Origin: Meghimatium bilineatum
Taxonomy: Eukaryota; Mollusca; Gastropoda; Stylommatophora; Philomycidae
Direction: 5' to 3'
Assembly: GCA_034231615.1 (NCBI GenBank)
Contig: CM067316.1
Location: 24,203,791-24,267,790, forward strand
Length of the DNA: 64,000 nucleotides
In this document: in pieces, positions 32,078 to 43,162 of the stretch
Layout of the letters: each line of letters opens with the position of its first letter
Numbering within the stretch: the first letter of the stretch is position 1
The notes under the pieces: generated by a model
The model's input: the letters and a program-made list of their open reading frames with translations, nothing else
Databases searched by the model: none
What the model was told of the DNA's origin: nothing
Program-made: the position numbers and the translations under genes

Positions 32078-32198
32078 TTTAAAAACAATTTATGTTGTTC
32101 ACACAGCAGATAGATCACTTCTATACTTTTATACCAGAAGTTACTTTTCAATTTTGAGATAAAGAATACATTGCCTGTTCTTTGTGCATGCAAATTAC

Positions 32199-32274
32199 CT
32201 CTCTCTTTGGGGGCAGCAGTACTGTTTTCATCCTATCTACTGTTTCCCTTGTTCTTAACTGGTCCATCAGTAAT
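32199..32274 (-). CDS. Upstream exon of uncharacterised host gene
   Basis: A 76-bp exon on the minus strand. The acceptor is ATAATTTATAG before ATTACTG; the donor is AAGAGAGAG before GTAATT. After one leading base it encodes 25 residues, LLMDQLRTRETVDRMKTVLL then PPKRE, with no stop. It ends in phase 0, matching the phase-0 acceptor at 28488. Together the three exons give a 269-residue C-terminal protein portion. The 5' exons are not found, so the gene is partial here. Its short length makes this exon the least certain of the three. Confidence 0.5.
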
Positions 32275-32496
32275 CTATAAATTATATAATAAATATAAAA
32301 GAGGAATTGCAGAAGTATAGAAAGGATATTTTATAATGAATATTTATGTGAAGTAGTTCAAAATAGTCAAACTAAACCCTGGATTAAAATTAAATACTAC
32401 AAAATAAGCACATCTGCAGAAAACTATATCTTTCAATCTCCTATTTATTCAGAGTTCACTTTAATGTATTGGGGTTTTCAATCTGTATTCCATTGC

Positions 32497-32640
32497 CTCT
32501 CAACAAAGTAGCATGTTGCCTGTTGAAATAACACTCAGAGCACATTACTCTGTAGCTTTCAGTGATAATCCATATGGACCTCTATAAAAATCCACGTGTA
32601 AACCAGACATCGTGACCTCTGGAACACAACTTAATATTCA
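32497..32640 (-). mobile_element. tRNA-like SINE-B, truncated copy 2
   Basis: CAACAAAGTAGCATGTTGCC, CTTTCAGTGATAATCCATAT and ATCGTGACCTCTGGAAC follow 8870-9020. The tRNA-like head (box A region) is missing. Confidence 0.55.
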
Positions 32641-32700
32641 CAATATATTATTTACCATACAGCGCAGAGTTTTACTGCAGTTTCCTGATCACTCGAAGGG

Positions 32701-33266
32701 ATGCAGTCATTGAAAGAACGTAGAGATACTAAAATTATAATGCATGGAGAAAAGTTTATTTCCCACCATAGTCACCCAATGAAGGAAAGATTCCACAATC
32801 TGTCACAAGGACGGCTTAAAAGAAGCAGCTTCATACACCAGGCCAAGCGTCTACGTAGACAGGTATCGGATCTACCAGAGGTAACAATACCACTGACATC
32901 TCAACCAGAACACACCCCATGGGAAAAACGGACATGCCTACCAGTGACCATCCAAAAAACAATAACAGGTGTGCATGGAGATGAACATCAGAATAATATA
33001 AGGAAAGGGTATCAGCTCTCAGTTTCCTTGATGATGTTTACCCAAGTGATCTATGGACCAGAGTATATACAGATGGATCAGCACAGAATGCAGTAAAAAA
33101 AATGGAGGAAGTGGTGTATATGTAGAATACCCAGATGGCACCACTGATACCACTTGTATACCAACAGGGAATTACTGCAACAACTATGACTCTGAAGTCA
33201 AAGCTATTTGTACAGCTGCAGAGAAACTTAACATTGGACAGGACCTCACACCCTATTGTAATACTT
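32701..33266 (+). pseudogene. LINE linker and first half of RNase H
   Basis: Linker residues RLKRSSFIHQAKRLRRQVSD run to about 33000. A frameshift near 33020 precedes TRVYTDGSAQNAV, and another near 33100 (an A-run) precedes GGSGVYVEYPDGTTDTTC and NNYDSEVKAI. The first two catalytic acids are present. A TAA at 33266-33268 interrupts the domain in frame. Confidence 0.78.
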
Positions 33267-33268
33267 AA

Positions 33269-33817
33269 GATGCAAGGTCAGTACTAGAGGAACTACAATC
33301 CAATAAACTCCCAGAGTTAAAAGAGGTATTGTCCATAGTACAAAATAGGTGCAGAGTTATATTGCAATGGATTCCATCACACTGTGGAATAGCAGGAAAT
33401 GAGAGAGCTGATAATCTCGCCAAGGAAGGTGCTAACATGCAGCAACTGGATGTGCCAATCAGCTATCACCAAAAGAAATCCATGATAAAGGCACAACGAA
33501 AGCCTAACTTACCTCCACGAGACGACTACCACCTACTTAACAAACAAGAACAGGTCATCATATTTTGACTCAGAACTGGACACAATAGACTAAACAGCCA
33601 TATGTATACAAAATTTAAAATTGGCACAACAGCAAAGTGTAATTGTGGACATGCCAACCAGACTTCAGAACATATCCTTCAAGAATGTGCAAACTATGAC
33701 ACATTAAGGTGTACATACTGGCCTTCTGATACACCAATGAATGTTAAACTTTATGGTACAAAACAAGAAATGGAAAACGCTGTCCAATTTATACAAGAAA
33801 CAACACTGCAGATATAG
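33269..33817 (+). pseudogene. LINE second half of RNase H and knuckle
   Basis: Continues as DARSVLEELQSNKL, ILQWIPSHCGIAGNERADNL, then DDYHLLNKQEQVIIF, a TGA at 33566-33568 (probably from CGA), TGHNRLNSHMYTKFKI and the knuckle KCNCGHANQTSEHILQEC. It ends at the natural stop after TTLQI. RNase H acids three and four are intact. Confidence 0.8.
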
Positions 33818-33854
33818 ACATTATTAGCGAACGAAAGAAGAAGAAAACTGGATT

Positions 33855-34600
33855 AAACAATATTTGTGTTTTAAAAAAAAAAAAATATTCTATCATTTAT
33901 TCAAGGTAGACAAATGGTCTGTTTCAGTTTCTTTTAAATTTTGACAATAAGTTAATATACATGGAAAATATCTCATAAAGGTGGAAGCATGCTTAAGCAC
34001 TTCGGGTTCATTGCACTGTACTGTATTCCACATATACATATAGGCCTACATGTTAATTTGAAGATTATGAGTGCATTACTTAGGACTCAATAGTACTGAT
34101 AGTGTAAAAAGGGTGGTACAATAAACATAGGCTAGTAGGACCTAAGTCTATATATACTCATATTTATTGCTGATATATTATTGCTATATGCCTCCTTCTA
34201 GTTGTTGTCTGCTAAAAACATTGTGGAAGAAATGAAATGTATTTGAAAATAAATATCTTAGATAACTCTTGAATATTGGTTGAGAATAATTCAAATAAAA
34301 CAAGCAATATGAGAGAACACCAACCATCACTGTTTCTACAATAGCCAGAAAAAGAGGTTGGACTTATATCAAGCCTCATATTGGAATGAGAATAGACTGC
34401 CACTGCAAGCACTAAAATATGTACCAAACAGAAAAAGAAGTTCCAGATAAAATCTTCATAAAACAGTAATCAAATGAGACAAAAAGTTTCTGTTTTGTGC
34501 ATCATACTCCAAGGTGTGTCATCAATGGCAGGCGCACAGAAAATGATTACCCCTGTCGAAGAAATATTTAAAAGGGAACAAGAACAGGTTAAGAGCTGAG
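33855..34600. other. No recognised gene
   Basis: AT-rich, only short frames, one A-run near 33872. Nothing supportable. Confidence 0.5.
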
Positions 34601-34608
34601 TGAAGAAT

Positions 34609-35552
34609 TCAATCAATGAAGTGCCATGCCGACTGGCGTAGGTGATCATGTTTCTCCACGACTCTCTGTCTCTTGTGTTGTCAATAAGCTCGGTTGGTGA
34701 GCTTCTACAGTGCCACGATACAAACCCATCTAGTAACTTTTCTTTTTGTCTACCTCTATCTCTTCTCCCTTTGATCTTTCCAGTGGTTATTAAGTGTTCA
34801 AGCTGTGTTCTTCTCAGCACATGCCCTAGAAACCTTTACTGTCTGCCTCTAATGTTTGATATGATTGATCTTTTTACGCCAGCATCAATGAGAACCTCTG
34901 CATTAGTTTTCTTGGCTGTCCATGGTATTTTCATAATTCTTCTCAGAAACCACATTTCTGTAGCCTCCAATTCACTTTGAATTTTCTTGTTTATAGTCCA
35001 TGCTTCATATCCATAAAAAAGAATCGGTTCGATATGACATCTCAGCACCCGAATTAGAGTCTGCATTGATAGACTTCCATTGCAAAAGATGGTTCTCATT
35101 TTTTGGAATGCTGATTTGGCTTGTACTGTTCGGCTCTTTATCTCACTTGAGCATCTACCTTCTGGTGTTAACAGGGTGCCAAGATATTTCACTTTTTCAA
35201 CTTGTGCTAATTTTGTGTTATTAATTATTATGTTGCATCTTGGTGGTGTATGTCTCTTTGATACAACCATTATTTTTGTTTTCTTCTTGTTTAAACTGAG
35301 GCCTTTGTTTTCACTTTCCTTCACTACTTTATCTAATAGGGCTTGCAGTTCTTGTTCGCTTCCTGCGATCAGTACTGTATCATCAGGATATCTCAAGTTA
35401 TTTATATTGTATCCTCCCACTTTTATTCCAGACATATCTTCTATATTTCGCATAATGTATTCTGTATACAGGGAGAAAAGGTCTGGTGAGTGAAGAATTA
35501 TCAAGTTATAAAAAAGAATTACTCTTTGGGAGGAAAACAGGGAATTGAGCAA
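34609..35552 (-). pseudogene. RTE-B1 LINE, RT palm to 3' end
   Basis: One of the best preserved LINE segments. A 238-codon frame has SLYTEYIMRNIEDMSGIKVG, LRYPDDTVLIAGSEQELQ (motif C, normally YADD), LNKKKTKIMVVSKR, VKYLGTLLTPEGR, LFYGYEAWTINKK and TEMWFLRRIMKIPWTAKKTN. After a single in-frame TAA at 34836 it continues FLGHVLRRTQLEHL, KGRRDRGRQKEKLLDG and NTRDRESWRNMITYASRHGT, ending at a (TTGA)-type tail. Wording and order are those of RTE/BovB LINEs. The copy is 5'-truncated before motif B. The 5' end lies near 35560, beside an A-run. Confidence 0.85.
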
Positions 35553-35604
35553 TAGGAAAAGCTGATATACAAATAAAAAAAAAAAAAAAAAAACAACTGA
35601 TAGC

Positions 35605-36035
35605 TGACACTAGAGAGAATTATGTCGCTATATACATAGGGAGTTATGTTAGTACAGGAACAAGATTCGGCTTGGGATTTTCTGATATTCTAAGAAGTAT
35701 AGTCATTGCTGATGGGTATGGAGGATATAGTACGACAAACCTCCAGGATGAGAATGGATATCAAAATAGATACAGCTGCTCTAAACTGGATCCATGGATC
35801 TCTGAAACAGTTAAGCTCTATTGTCAGGGCCGTTTTTGTGTCAGACTCTCCATCCATGATCTGCAGGATTCAGAATGAATGGCTGTGCCATGAGTGGATG
35901 AAGTACATTGGGATTTCACACCTTTAGGGGACTTATATCCTGGTCATGCTGGAGTTGAAGGTAATGAGAGAACTGACATACTGGCTTCAAGAGCACAGGT
36001 TTCAAAACATATGATAATGGATAAAGGGGCATTTT
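35605..36035 (+). pseudogene. Degenerate RNase H-like relic
   Basis: Plus-strand pieces YIGSYVSTGTRFGLGFS (motif 1, Asp lost), NWIHGSLKQLSSIVRAVFVS, SDSPSMICRIQNEW (motif 3 Asp kept) and YPGHAGVEGNERTDILASRA (motif 4 Asp kept) reconstruct the RNase H order, over three frames. Similar in type to 13778-14370, but a different family by wording. Confidence 0.68.
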
Positions 36036-36960
36036 AAATTCCAAATGTATGTATCTTTTGGACAATTTAGGTGCTCAGACAAAATTTTCAAAATAGTACT
36101 ATATCATTAAAAATACTTTAGCTAGATAACCCTTGACAATTAAAACTCAACGATACCCAAACCAAGTCTGTATGTCAATCCTGAAATGAGTTATGATTTT
36201 TTTTTCAAATTAATTTGGCATAAAAATAATTTACATGAAATATAATAGTCATAGGAAAATATAAACTGAACTTGTGACCAAAAAATAGACTTTTAATAGA
36301 GCTGAGCTGATAACAATTTCTGAATTATCTTACTTATTATCAGTAAGATAACACATAAACTATACATTTTTTTGTTCACCAGAAAAAAAATAGCCAGAAA
36401 AAAAAGGTTGGACGTAGCCTCATCTTGGAATGAGAATCCATGTTGATCACTTTACTGGAATTTTTGGATAGATAGTGAACTAATTGATATCCAAAATGGC
36501 AGCTAATTAACATAATTATAATGACAATTTATTGTATATCTATTAAATATAATAAAACACCCCAGAAACTTAATATATCTGGATTCGCAAAGACAAGACA
36601 CAACTGTTTATCACATTGCTGCGATTCTCAGATGCATGTAGAGCTAATTAATATAAAAAATGGCTGCTACTTTGTATAATTAAAACAACTGATGTTTAAA
36701 AAAAATTAATTTCTGTTTTCAGCCATGTCGAACATTTGTAAAAGGTACATAGGGTCTATATAACAAGAAAAATTGTTGAATAACTTAATAATTCTAGAAG
36801 CCTACAAGAGTTTACTTAAATTTCACTAAATATAAAAGGGTTATAATGGATTTAATTTATATTGAAGCACTAAATTCTCTATTACTTCAGTATGAGATAA
36901 AATGTAGACCTAGGGTATGTCAGAAATCAATGACTACCATGTGTAGCAAATATGTAAAGT
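36036..36960. other. No recognised gene; AT-rich
   Basis: Very AT-rich with short frames only. A word at 36395-36440 (CCAGAAAAAAAAGGTTGGAC) repeats one at 34345-34365. Confidence 0.5.
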
Positions 36961-36965
36961 AAAGT

Positions 36966-37222
36966 AACCTATAGCATTTATTAATGGCGTAAGTATGTGA
37001 GATGTTAGCGATCTCAGATTTCAGTGGCTCTGCAAATGAGGGCAGTAGCCTTCTCCTCTCCCTCGCAGTCTTTACTTTCAGGACTATTTCGGTACTCATT
37101 TAAAGCTGGGTTGACCTGGGAACTGTTGCGATCTAAAAAACATTACCATCACAACTCGGGAATGAACCCAGGACCACTCATATGCGAAGCCAGTGCGCTA
37201 AAAACTGTGCTACGTGGCTCCC
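36966..37222 (-). mobile_element. tRNA-like SINE-D, copy 1
   Basis: The minus strand starts GAGCCACGTAGCACAGTTTT then TAGCGCACTGGC (box A-like), followed by GGTCCTGGGTTCATTCCC (box B-like). The body includes AGATCGCAACAGTTCCC and AGTAAAGACTGCGAGGGAG, and it ends near TTAATAAATGCTATAGG. It is the same family as 41996-42268, in opposite orientation. Confidence 0.72.
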
Positions 37223-37243
37223 ATGTGTAGCAAATAATGATGA

Positions 37244-37990
37244 TGATGTTCCTCCTTCGCAAGCGAAGATGAGCATGAATGAAAAAAATTAAATGCGATG
37301 GAAAAAAAAATAATAATTAAAATTGGTAATTAACTAATTTGGTTTGTGAATTCGTAGATGCCCGATGAGTCCGATTCGTGCACGGAAAGTTCTATTGCAG
37401 TGCATGCAGGAGTGCTGAAGGTTCAGGGTAGGAGAATTTACGGATTTGTCCTTACGCTTCTTGCGCTTGTGGATTGCCCACAGTGTTCTTTCTTTTTCAA
37501 ATTTCATGATGCCAGCATTAATCTGGGTGTGCCAGGCTGAGCAATCAAGTGCTGTAGTCTCCCAGGAGCTAGGATCGATGCTGCAGTGCTTGAGAGAGCT
37601 TTTTAGGTTATCCTTGAAGCGCTTTTTCTGCCCTCCACTTGAACGTTTACCTTCGCACAGCTTCCCATAGAATAATTTCTTTGGAAGGCACTTGTCTGGC
37701 ATACGGACGATATGGCCAGTTCAGCGGAATTGGGACCTAGTCAGCATTGCATGGATGCTTTGCATAAAGGACTTCTGAAGAATTTCTGTATCTGGTACAC
37801 GATCCTGCCAACGTGCTCCCATGAGGTTTCGTAGGCACAGAAGATAAAAAGAGTTAAACTGTCAAGCGTGTCTCGCATAGACAGTCCAGGATGATGCAGC
37901 ATAAAGCAATGTTGATAGAACCACTGCATGGTACACGTCCAACTTAGTTATCAGACTGAGACCATGCCTGATCCAGACATTGGCACGAAG
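37244..37990 (-). pseudogene. LINE-Z C-terminus with C2H2 zinc finger
   Basis: The minus-strand frame 37334-37702 reads MPDKCLPKKLFYGKLCEGKR, SSGGQKKRFKDNLKSSLKHC, DPSSWETTALDCSAWHTQI, FEKERTLWAIHKRKKRKDKS and ends with CMHCNRTFRARIGLIGHLRI then HKPN. The last block is a canonical Cys-x2-Cys-x12-His-x3-His zinc finger (37346-37408). Upstream, to about 37990, is frame-broken thumb sequence matching 52150-52440. The 3' UTR contains a CTTCGCTTGCGAAG hairpin near 37256-37269 and a short ATC-type tail. The final 122 codons are undamaged. Confidence 0.82.
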
Positions 37991-38114
37991 GCTCCTGAAT
38001 GCTGCACTTAAATTTGTAGCAAATATGTCCGGTCCTGACCAAATCCTACCCGTAATATGGGCATAGACGCAACTATTCTCAAAATTTCTTCAATACAATA
38101 AAACCTATATAAAG

Positions 38115-38118
<4 letters not shown>

Positions 38119-38190
<72 letters not shown>
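38119..38190. repeat. (TA)n microsatellite
   Basis: About 36 TA dinucleotides. Confidence 0.97.
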
Positions 38191-38193
<3 letters not shown>

Positions 38194-38194
38194 G

Positions 38195-38365
38195 TACACA
38201 TAGTGCCTACATATGACACTCGAGTGACAATAAGCTAATACATAGGGCCTATATATACATATATATAGGACCTACATACATAGGCCTACATATATCTACA
38301 AAATGTACATACATATTTCACATAGGCCTATATGTATATATATATATACAGCTTTATATAGGTTT
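38195..38365. repeat. TAGGCCTACATATA-type degenerate repeat
   Basis: Irregular reiteration of TAGGCCTA, ACATACATA and TATATATA words. Confidence 0.6.
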
Positions 38366-38879
38366 TTTATGTGATAGATATAGGTTTAATGCAGACCATT
38401 ACCTACAGCCAATCTTGGACACACAATCACAAATGATGGTAGATATAATATAGATATAAAGCAGAAGTTAAAAGGTGAATAGGACTGACTAAAGTACTTT
38501 CAATGACTTGAGGAAACTACCTAACTGTAACACTACAAAAAAAAAAAAGGGGGCCTGCTATAGCCTACACTATTATAGAGAACTTAATGGAAAGAGGAGA
38601 AAACAAACATTGAGTCTCTGACAACACTCCCACTGTCATTAAAATTGATAACTTTTATCAGAATTGCCATACAGACTTGGTTGAGGTATTGTTGAATTAC
38701 AATATTCAAGGGCGATCTAGCTGTGGTCTCTATAATGCTGTAATCCCATTTTGACAAATTAGTCCAAGTACCTAACACAAAAACTATTGAAGAAAGTTGA
38801 ACAAATCAATGAATTCAATCAAATGAATTTTGTGGTTATGCCTATGGTCTTATATTAAAAGACAGTACACCTTTGTTTA

Positions 38880-39080
38880 AGACACTTACTTGAAGATGGA
38901 GTCGAGTGGTGGTGAGCAAGAGGTAGACATATGTAGGGCATAGAAGTGAAAGAGAAACATCATGACATAGACAATCCATGACATTGATGCAGTCTAGAAG
39001 AATGCACCATCACATCAAGACAAGGAGGATGTTGAAGTTGAAGGTCCGTTGCAGATAACCTAGGGCTGTGTGGTGACAGC
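38880..39080 (+). pseudogene. Decayed RTE-like LINE 3' end
   Basis: Frame-broken plus-strand words (CATAGAAGTGAAAGAGAAAC, AAGGTCCGTTGCAGATAACC, CATCTGATGATAATT) resemble the RTE-A ending at 11100-11250. Weak. Confidence 0.35.
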
Positions 39081-39194
39081 ATCTGATGATAATTAAACTA
39101 AGTAGGGATCAATAACATATATAATATAGGCCTATACTGTTAAATTAAAATGTGAGCTATATTGAATACAAGACAAATATATTTATCTGAATAA

Positions 39195-39460
39195 AAATCT
39201 TCTAGGCTATCAAGAATCCCATTTGGAAGTGATGAAACTTGTTTATTTTGGACATGTAAGGAGACACGACTCGCTTTCTAAAAATTATCTGGCTAGAAAC
39301 AGCCGAGGGTGGATGAGGATGGATAATATCCTGGATTGATAACATCAAATAATGAACTGGCCGTAATTTTTCTACATTTTTCCGAATGACTGAGCTGAGG
39401 ATAGAGATGTTCGGAGGGATATTTAATGCAGATGTCTATGGCACCCCTAAGATCCTGATG
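39195..39460 (+). pseudogene. LINE-D RT C-terminal fragment
   Basis: VKLVYFGHVRRHDSLSKNYL-type wording, then decayed WIDNIK- and EDRD-type blocks, corresponds to WFGHVCRHDSLSKKIL in 1703-2074. Multiple frameshifts. Confidence 0.55.
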
Positions 39461-40235
39461 GGTCTTACTTACAGTTATCAGTATTCTTATATTCAATTTG
39501 ATCGTATCAAAATCAACTTTGCTCTAAGGAATAACTCATTATAAATATTTTGTGCAATACTGAGATACGGTTAGTAGAATAGCCTACTTACCTACTTTAA
39601 AGTTAGGCCTCTGTAGTAGGGTATAACTTAGGTACAACCTAGCCTAGGCTATGTAATAAAAAATAAAATTATAGGCCTAATATTCAGTAATAGTTAAATC
39701 GTAAGTAATACTAGCAATAAATAATTAGCAAATTAAATAGTATAGTTATAGTTAAGCATAGTATTCATATTAATAAATTAATTATAAAATAATAAATTAT
39801 TAGAAAAAGTAAAATTGAAAGGAACCATGTTGTCATTGTTGTTAGGCTTACTTTAAAAAGTACAAGAAGTTTGAAATTTTCCTTCATATACAAATTATAT
39901 TATCTGAGAACTCTATTTTATGTACCATATACAACAATAAAACCACTACAACTTCTGTGCCATGGATAAACACCCCTACTTTCCTTTGCATACAGGCTGT
40001 CGTCTAGCGTCATTCGCAACCATACAATGTTCTCAGTGTTGCCATTACGGGGCTTCCCAATGCAACACTGGTGGTGTTTCAAGTCATCTTATATCTTGTG
40101 CCACAATTTTAGAAATAGTTCAGACACACTAATTTATTGCTTTTCTTCATTGTTGTTGCATTCTAGTGCTTTTTGCTAATTAAAAAAGTTTATAGATTCT
40201 TTTTAAGAGTAGGCCCCTTTAAGAAATGCCAAACT

Positions 40236-40440
40236 GTATATCATCATCATCAGGTGCCATGCCGGCTGGTGTAGGCGGTCATGGCTCTCCACAGCTCTCT
40301 GTCCACAGTATTATGTATCAAGATCTTTTTTTTTTACCTTGCCATGCCAGGTTGTCAAACTGTCTAATATTTTCTCATGTTGTCGTCCTCTGTCTCTGTT
40401 GTCTTCAATTTTGCCTGTTGTAACTATGTTCTAAAAAAAA
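40236..40440 (-). pseudogene. RTE-B2 LINE 3' end fragment
   Basis: ATCATCATCATCAGGTGCCA, GGTGTAGGCGGTCATGGCTC, CAGGTTGTCAAACTGTC and GTCTCTGTTGTCTTCAATTT match 56030-56220. It encodes, on the minus strand, the decayed last 60 residues of the RT. Confidence 0.68.
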
Positions 40441-40539
40441 AACTGTATATAACTAGAGAAAATAAGTTGCCTTTTAACTATCTCTTGAAGCCATTCAACT
40501 ATTACCATAATCTTGTTCTTACGTTGATGCTGATGTAAA

Positions 40540-40732
40540 AAGATCAATTATATCAGGAAAGATCAGGGGGAAATGAGACAGGGACGACAAAGAGAGAAGT
40601 TGCTAGATGGGCTTGCATCGTGGCACGGTAGAAGCTCACCAAGCGAGCTTATTGACAACACAAGAGACAGAGAGTCGTGGAGAAACAGGATCGCCTACGC
40701 CAGTCGGCATGACACTTAATTGATTGATTTCT
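40540..40732 (+). pseudogene. RTE-B1 LINE 3' end fragment
   Basis: The plus strand reads RQGRQREKLLDGLASWHGRS, SPSELIDNTRDRESWRNRIA and YASRHDT, then a TTGATTGATT tail. This is the ending of the 34609-35552 copy, opposite orientation, about 190 bp long. Confidence 0.72.
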
Positions 40733-41272
40733 AGTGCTTTTTAGACAAAAGACTATTAAACAGTTTATGAAACTAGCTGGCAACACTGAATGTTCTGCCA
40801 TGATCTCTGTACGTTATAAGTACATTATTTTATCTGCACGTTACACGGCGAATGCTTATGAAGGGAATGCAAAGCTAATTCAATTAATCTTTATAATAAA
40901 TCTTTTGTTCCGTACGCAGTGGGAACACATTTCTATTGCCCTATTGAAACTTTCATGCTGGTCTGATTTTAATTTAGTAGTCTCAAAAGATCGTATTCAA
41001 CACAGAACTTTTTTTCCGAATGGTAACAACAGCATGGGACAAATCATAACCTGGTGAACAATTGCATGTTTTTTAAATACAGTATCTAAAAATATTGAAA
41101 GCCAGAAATATAAAATAAATGAAAATCATAATAATCAATGTTATAGATTTCGTGAATTTTGTCTTTATTTAATTATTATTGTCATCAAAATATTTGTGGA
41201 ACACGTGGGGAAAGTAGTGAGGTTGATTTGTGGTATTTAACTGCAATGGTATCGTAGGCATAGGCTATGTAA

Positions 41273-41860
41273 ATGCTGACGACACGCGATATTGATTCAT
41301 CAAAATGCACACGTGGGGCCTATAGCGTCTACTGGAATCTAATATTTAATCAACAAAATGGGATGCAAAGACTATTGCATTTTCTCGTGAGGACTCAAAG
41401 TTGGCAGATAATCAAAATCATAAAAGTACCACCTCTTGGTGCATCCTGGAAACAAAAACAGTGGTTCGTGTTATGTTCCTGGCCGAGACTTTTAGGGATC
41501 ATGCTCGTGGATGTGAGGCTGTAGATGGAATGAGAAATGACTGCAAAATGTCTCCGAAACCTCTGCGCCAATGCATCCAGTGGTGCTATCTACACACAGT
41601 GACGCAAGGCATTGCATCTCTGTCAGCTGAAATACAGATGCATTGGAGGGACAGGCAATGACGATGTCCCGATAGGTGTCGTTATGCTGTGACGGTGCTT
41701 ACACAGTGAATCTGGAAAAGGCAATACACGCTACATTGTTGATATTTCTGACCGAAGTAGTGTTGAGACTTGGACTCTAGACATTGTAGGTAAAGTAGAC
41801 GGGAAGCAAATCCTTGTCAATCATAGTCTAACTTGTTCCTATAGTCCCTTGTCGCCGTTG
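41273..41860 (+). other. Unrecognised coding-like stretch
   Basis: GC content rises here relative to both flanks. Two overlapping frames (41273-41524 and 41401-41661) are open for 83 and 86 codons; the second reads VMFLAETFRDHARGCEAVDG, KMSPKPLRQCIQWCYLHTV. I recognise no family. It could be a host exon, a decayed gag-like ORF or chance. Confidence 0.2.
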
Positions 41861-41995
41861 CCCAACACGGCGCACACAGAGAGAATTGGGTTCAGTATCT
41901 ACCGGCACAGAAGGTAATGTTGTCTTTCTTACATAAGAATTGTTCGCCAATGCAAAATTATTCGTCTGAGATATTCGCAATTCACCTACTTTGGG

Positions 41996-42268
41996 TGCCG
42001 CGTGGCGCAGTGGTTAGCATACTGGCGTCGTATTTGAATGGTCATGTGTTCATTCCCCATTTGAGGTGGAAATAATTTTCAGATCGCAACGGCTTCCGGG
42101 ATGACCTAGCCTTATTTGGGTATCAAATTAATTCGGGAAGTAAAGACTGCGAGGGAGGGGAGATGACTATCGCCCTCATATAGTCATAGCAGAACGACTG
42201 AAGTCTGAGATCGCTAGCATATCACACTCATTCGGAGTTAATAAATGCTATGGGTTAACTTTACTTTG
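41996..42268 (+). mobile_element. tRNA-like SINE-D, copy 2
   Basis: Head GCCGCGTGGCGCAGTGGTTA plus GCATACTGGCGTCG (box A-like TGGCGCAGTGG), then GGTCATGTGTTCATTCCCC (box B-like). The body shares AGTAAAGACTGCGAGGGAG and CTGAGATCGCTAGCAT with 36966-37222. The head keeps a good D-arm-like sequence, so this is the better preserved copy. The intact fold of a functional tRNA is not present. Confidence 0.75.
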
Positions 42269-42309
42269 TTACTACTTTGAGGGCTAAACACAACGGCGAA
42301 GAGTCAAAA

Positions 42310-42480
42310 CGCAGACTGCCTTTTACCCTTGTTCACAGTTTAACATGTCTACACATCAACTTCGGCATTCTTGATAAATGCTGCTGTATTTGAGTGATCC
42401 TCTACAGCTTTTTGTGGATATCTTTCTCAGTGTTCATCCCTTAACTTGTTTAGTGTAATACAGTCTTGCAACATATCTTC
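42310..42480 (-). pseudogene. Nimb-like LINE 3' remnant
   Basis: AACATGTCTACACATC, AATGCTGCTGTATTTGAGTG, GGATATCTTTCTCAGTGTTC and TTAGTGTAATACAGTCTTGC parallel 11935-12085 in the copy at 11905-12365. Only the tail after the knuckle remains. Confidence 0.55.
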
Positions 42481-42644
42481 GTGCAGAAACGTGTTTAAGA
42501 TACACTGATATAGAGGGAGTTATAGACGTAGGGAAAAATATCATCATCTTCTTCATCGTTCTTTCTCAAAATCCCACTGGATCTCCCTTGTAGTAGGACA
42601 TGGTCATACTAGATTTCCTGCAGGATGCAGTCCAGAGAATGGAA

Positions 42645-42900
42645 ATGCGTTGTGTCGAGGTCTGAGATATGCAGATTACACAATTTTAATAACAAAGTCG
42701 GGGGGAAATCAACAAATTATTGTAAAGCGGTGGAAGAGAGCAAGATGAAAGAAAGTAGGCTTTGAATGTCAACTAAACGGTACACCAAGATCATCTGGAA
42801 TACAAATATTAGAATGTTTTTTGAACAGCAGACGAGAATAGAATCAAATAAGTTGACCAATTTAAATATAATACACTGACATCAGAAACAAATTCTTTTC
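42645..42900 (+). pseudogene. RTE-like RT palm scrap
   Basis: Plus-strand RGLRYADYTILITKSGGNQQ is motif C with YADD changed to YADY, followed by decayed sequence to a DQFKY-like word near 42860. Only about 80 codons survive. Confidence 0.55.
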
Positions 42901-43162
42901 ATATACAAAGAAGCCTTCGTTATAATTCGTTTAGAAATTCATGCCACCATTATCGTGAAATTTTATCGAAATCTGATATATGTATTTTATTGATTTTTTC
43001 AAGAAACATAATATTAGAACTACTACAAAACTTGGATTATTTCGTTACCGCATATTTTTCTGTGAAGCCTTTATATGGCAGGGATGCTTTCTATGGGATG
43101 TGGAAAAATAGGCCGCATTGTCATAGCAGACTCCACGAGACGTACAAGGGCTTTGATTGTAC

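Larger units (their letters stand above)
32696..33843 (+). mobile_element. Nimb-like LINE, 5'-truncated copy
   Basis: The copy covers the RT-RNase H linker, RNase H, C-terminal knuckle and 3' end of the same family as 3078-7132. It is truncated within the linker (SLKERRDTKIIMHGEKF at its start). It ends in GAACGAAAGAAGAAGAA, identical to the 7.1-kb end. 5' truncation is the usual outcome of incomplete target-primed reverse transcription. Confidence 0.85.

Noticed and set aside
38584..38790. 64-codon minus-strand frame preceded by an acceptor-like TTTTTGTGTTAG
   Set aside because: It could be an exon (reads SKWDYSIIETTARSPLNIVI), but there is no convincing donor, no link to the host gene phases, and no recognised similarity.
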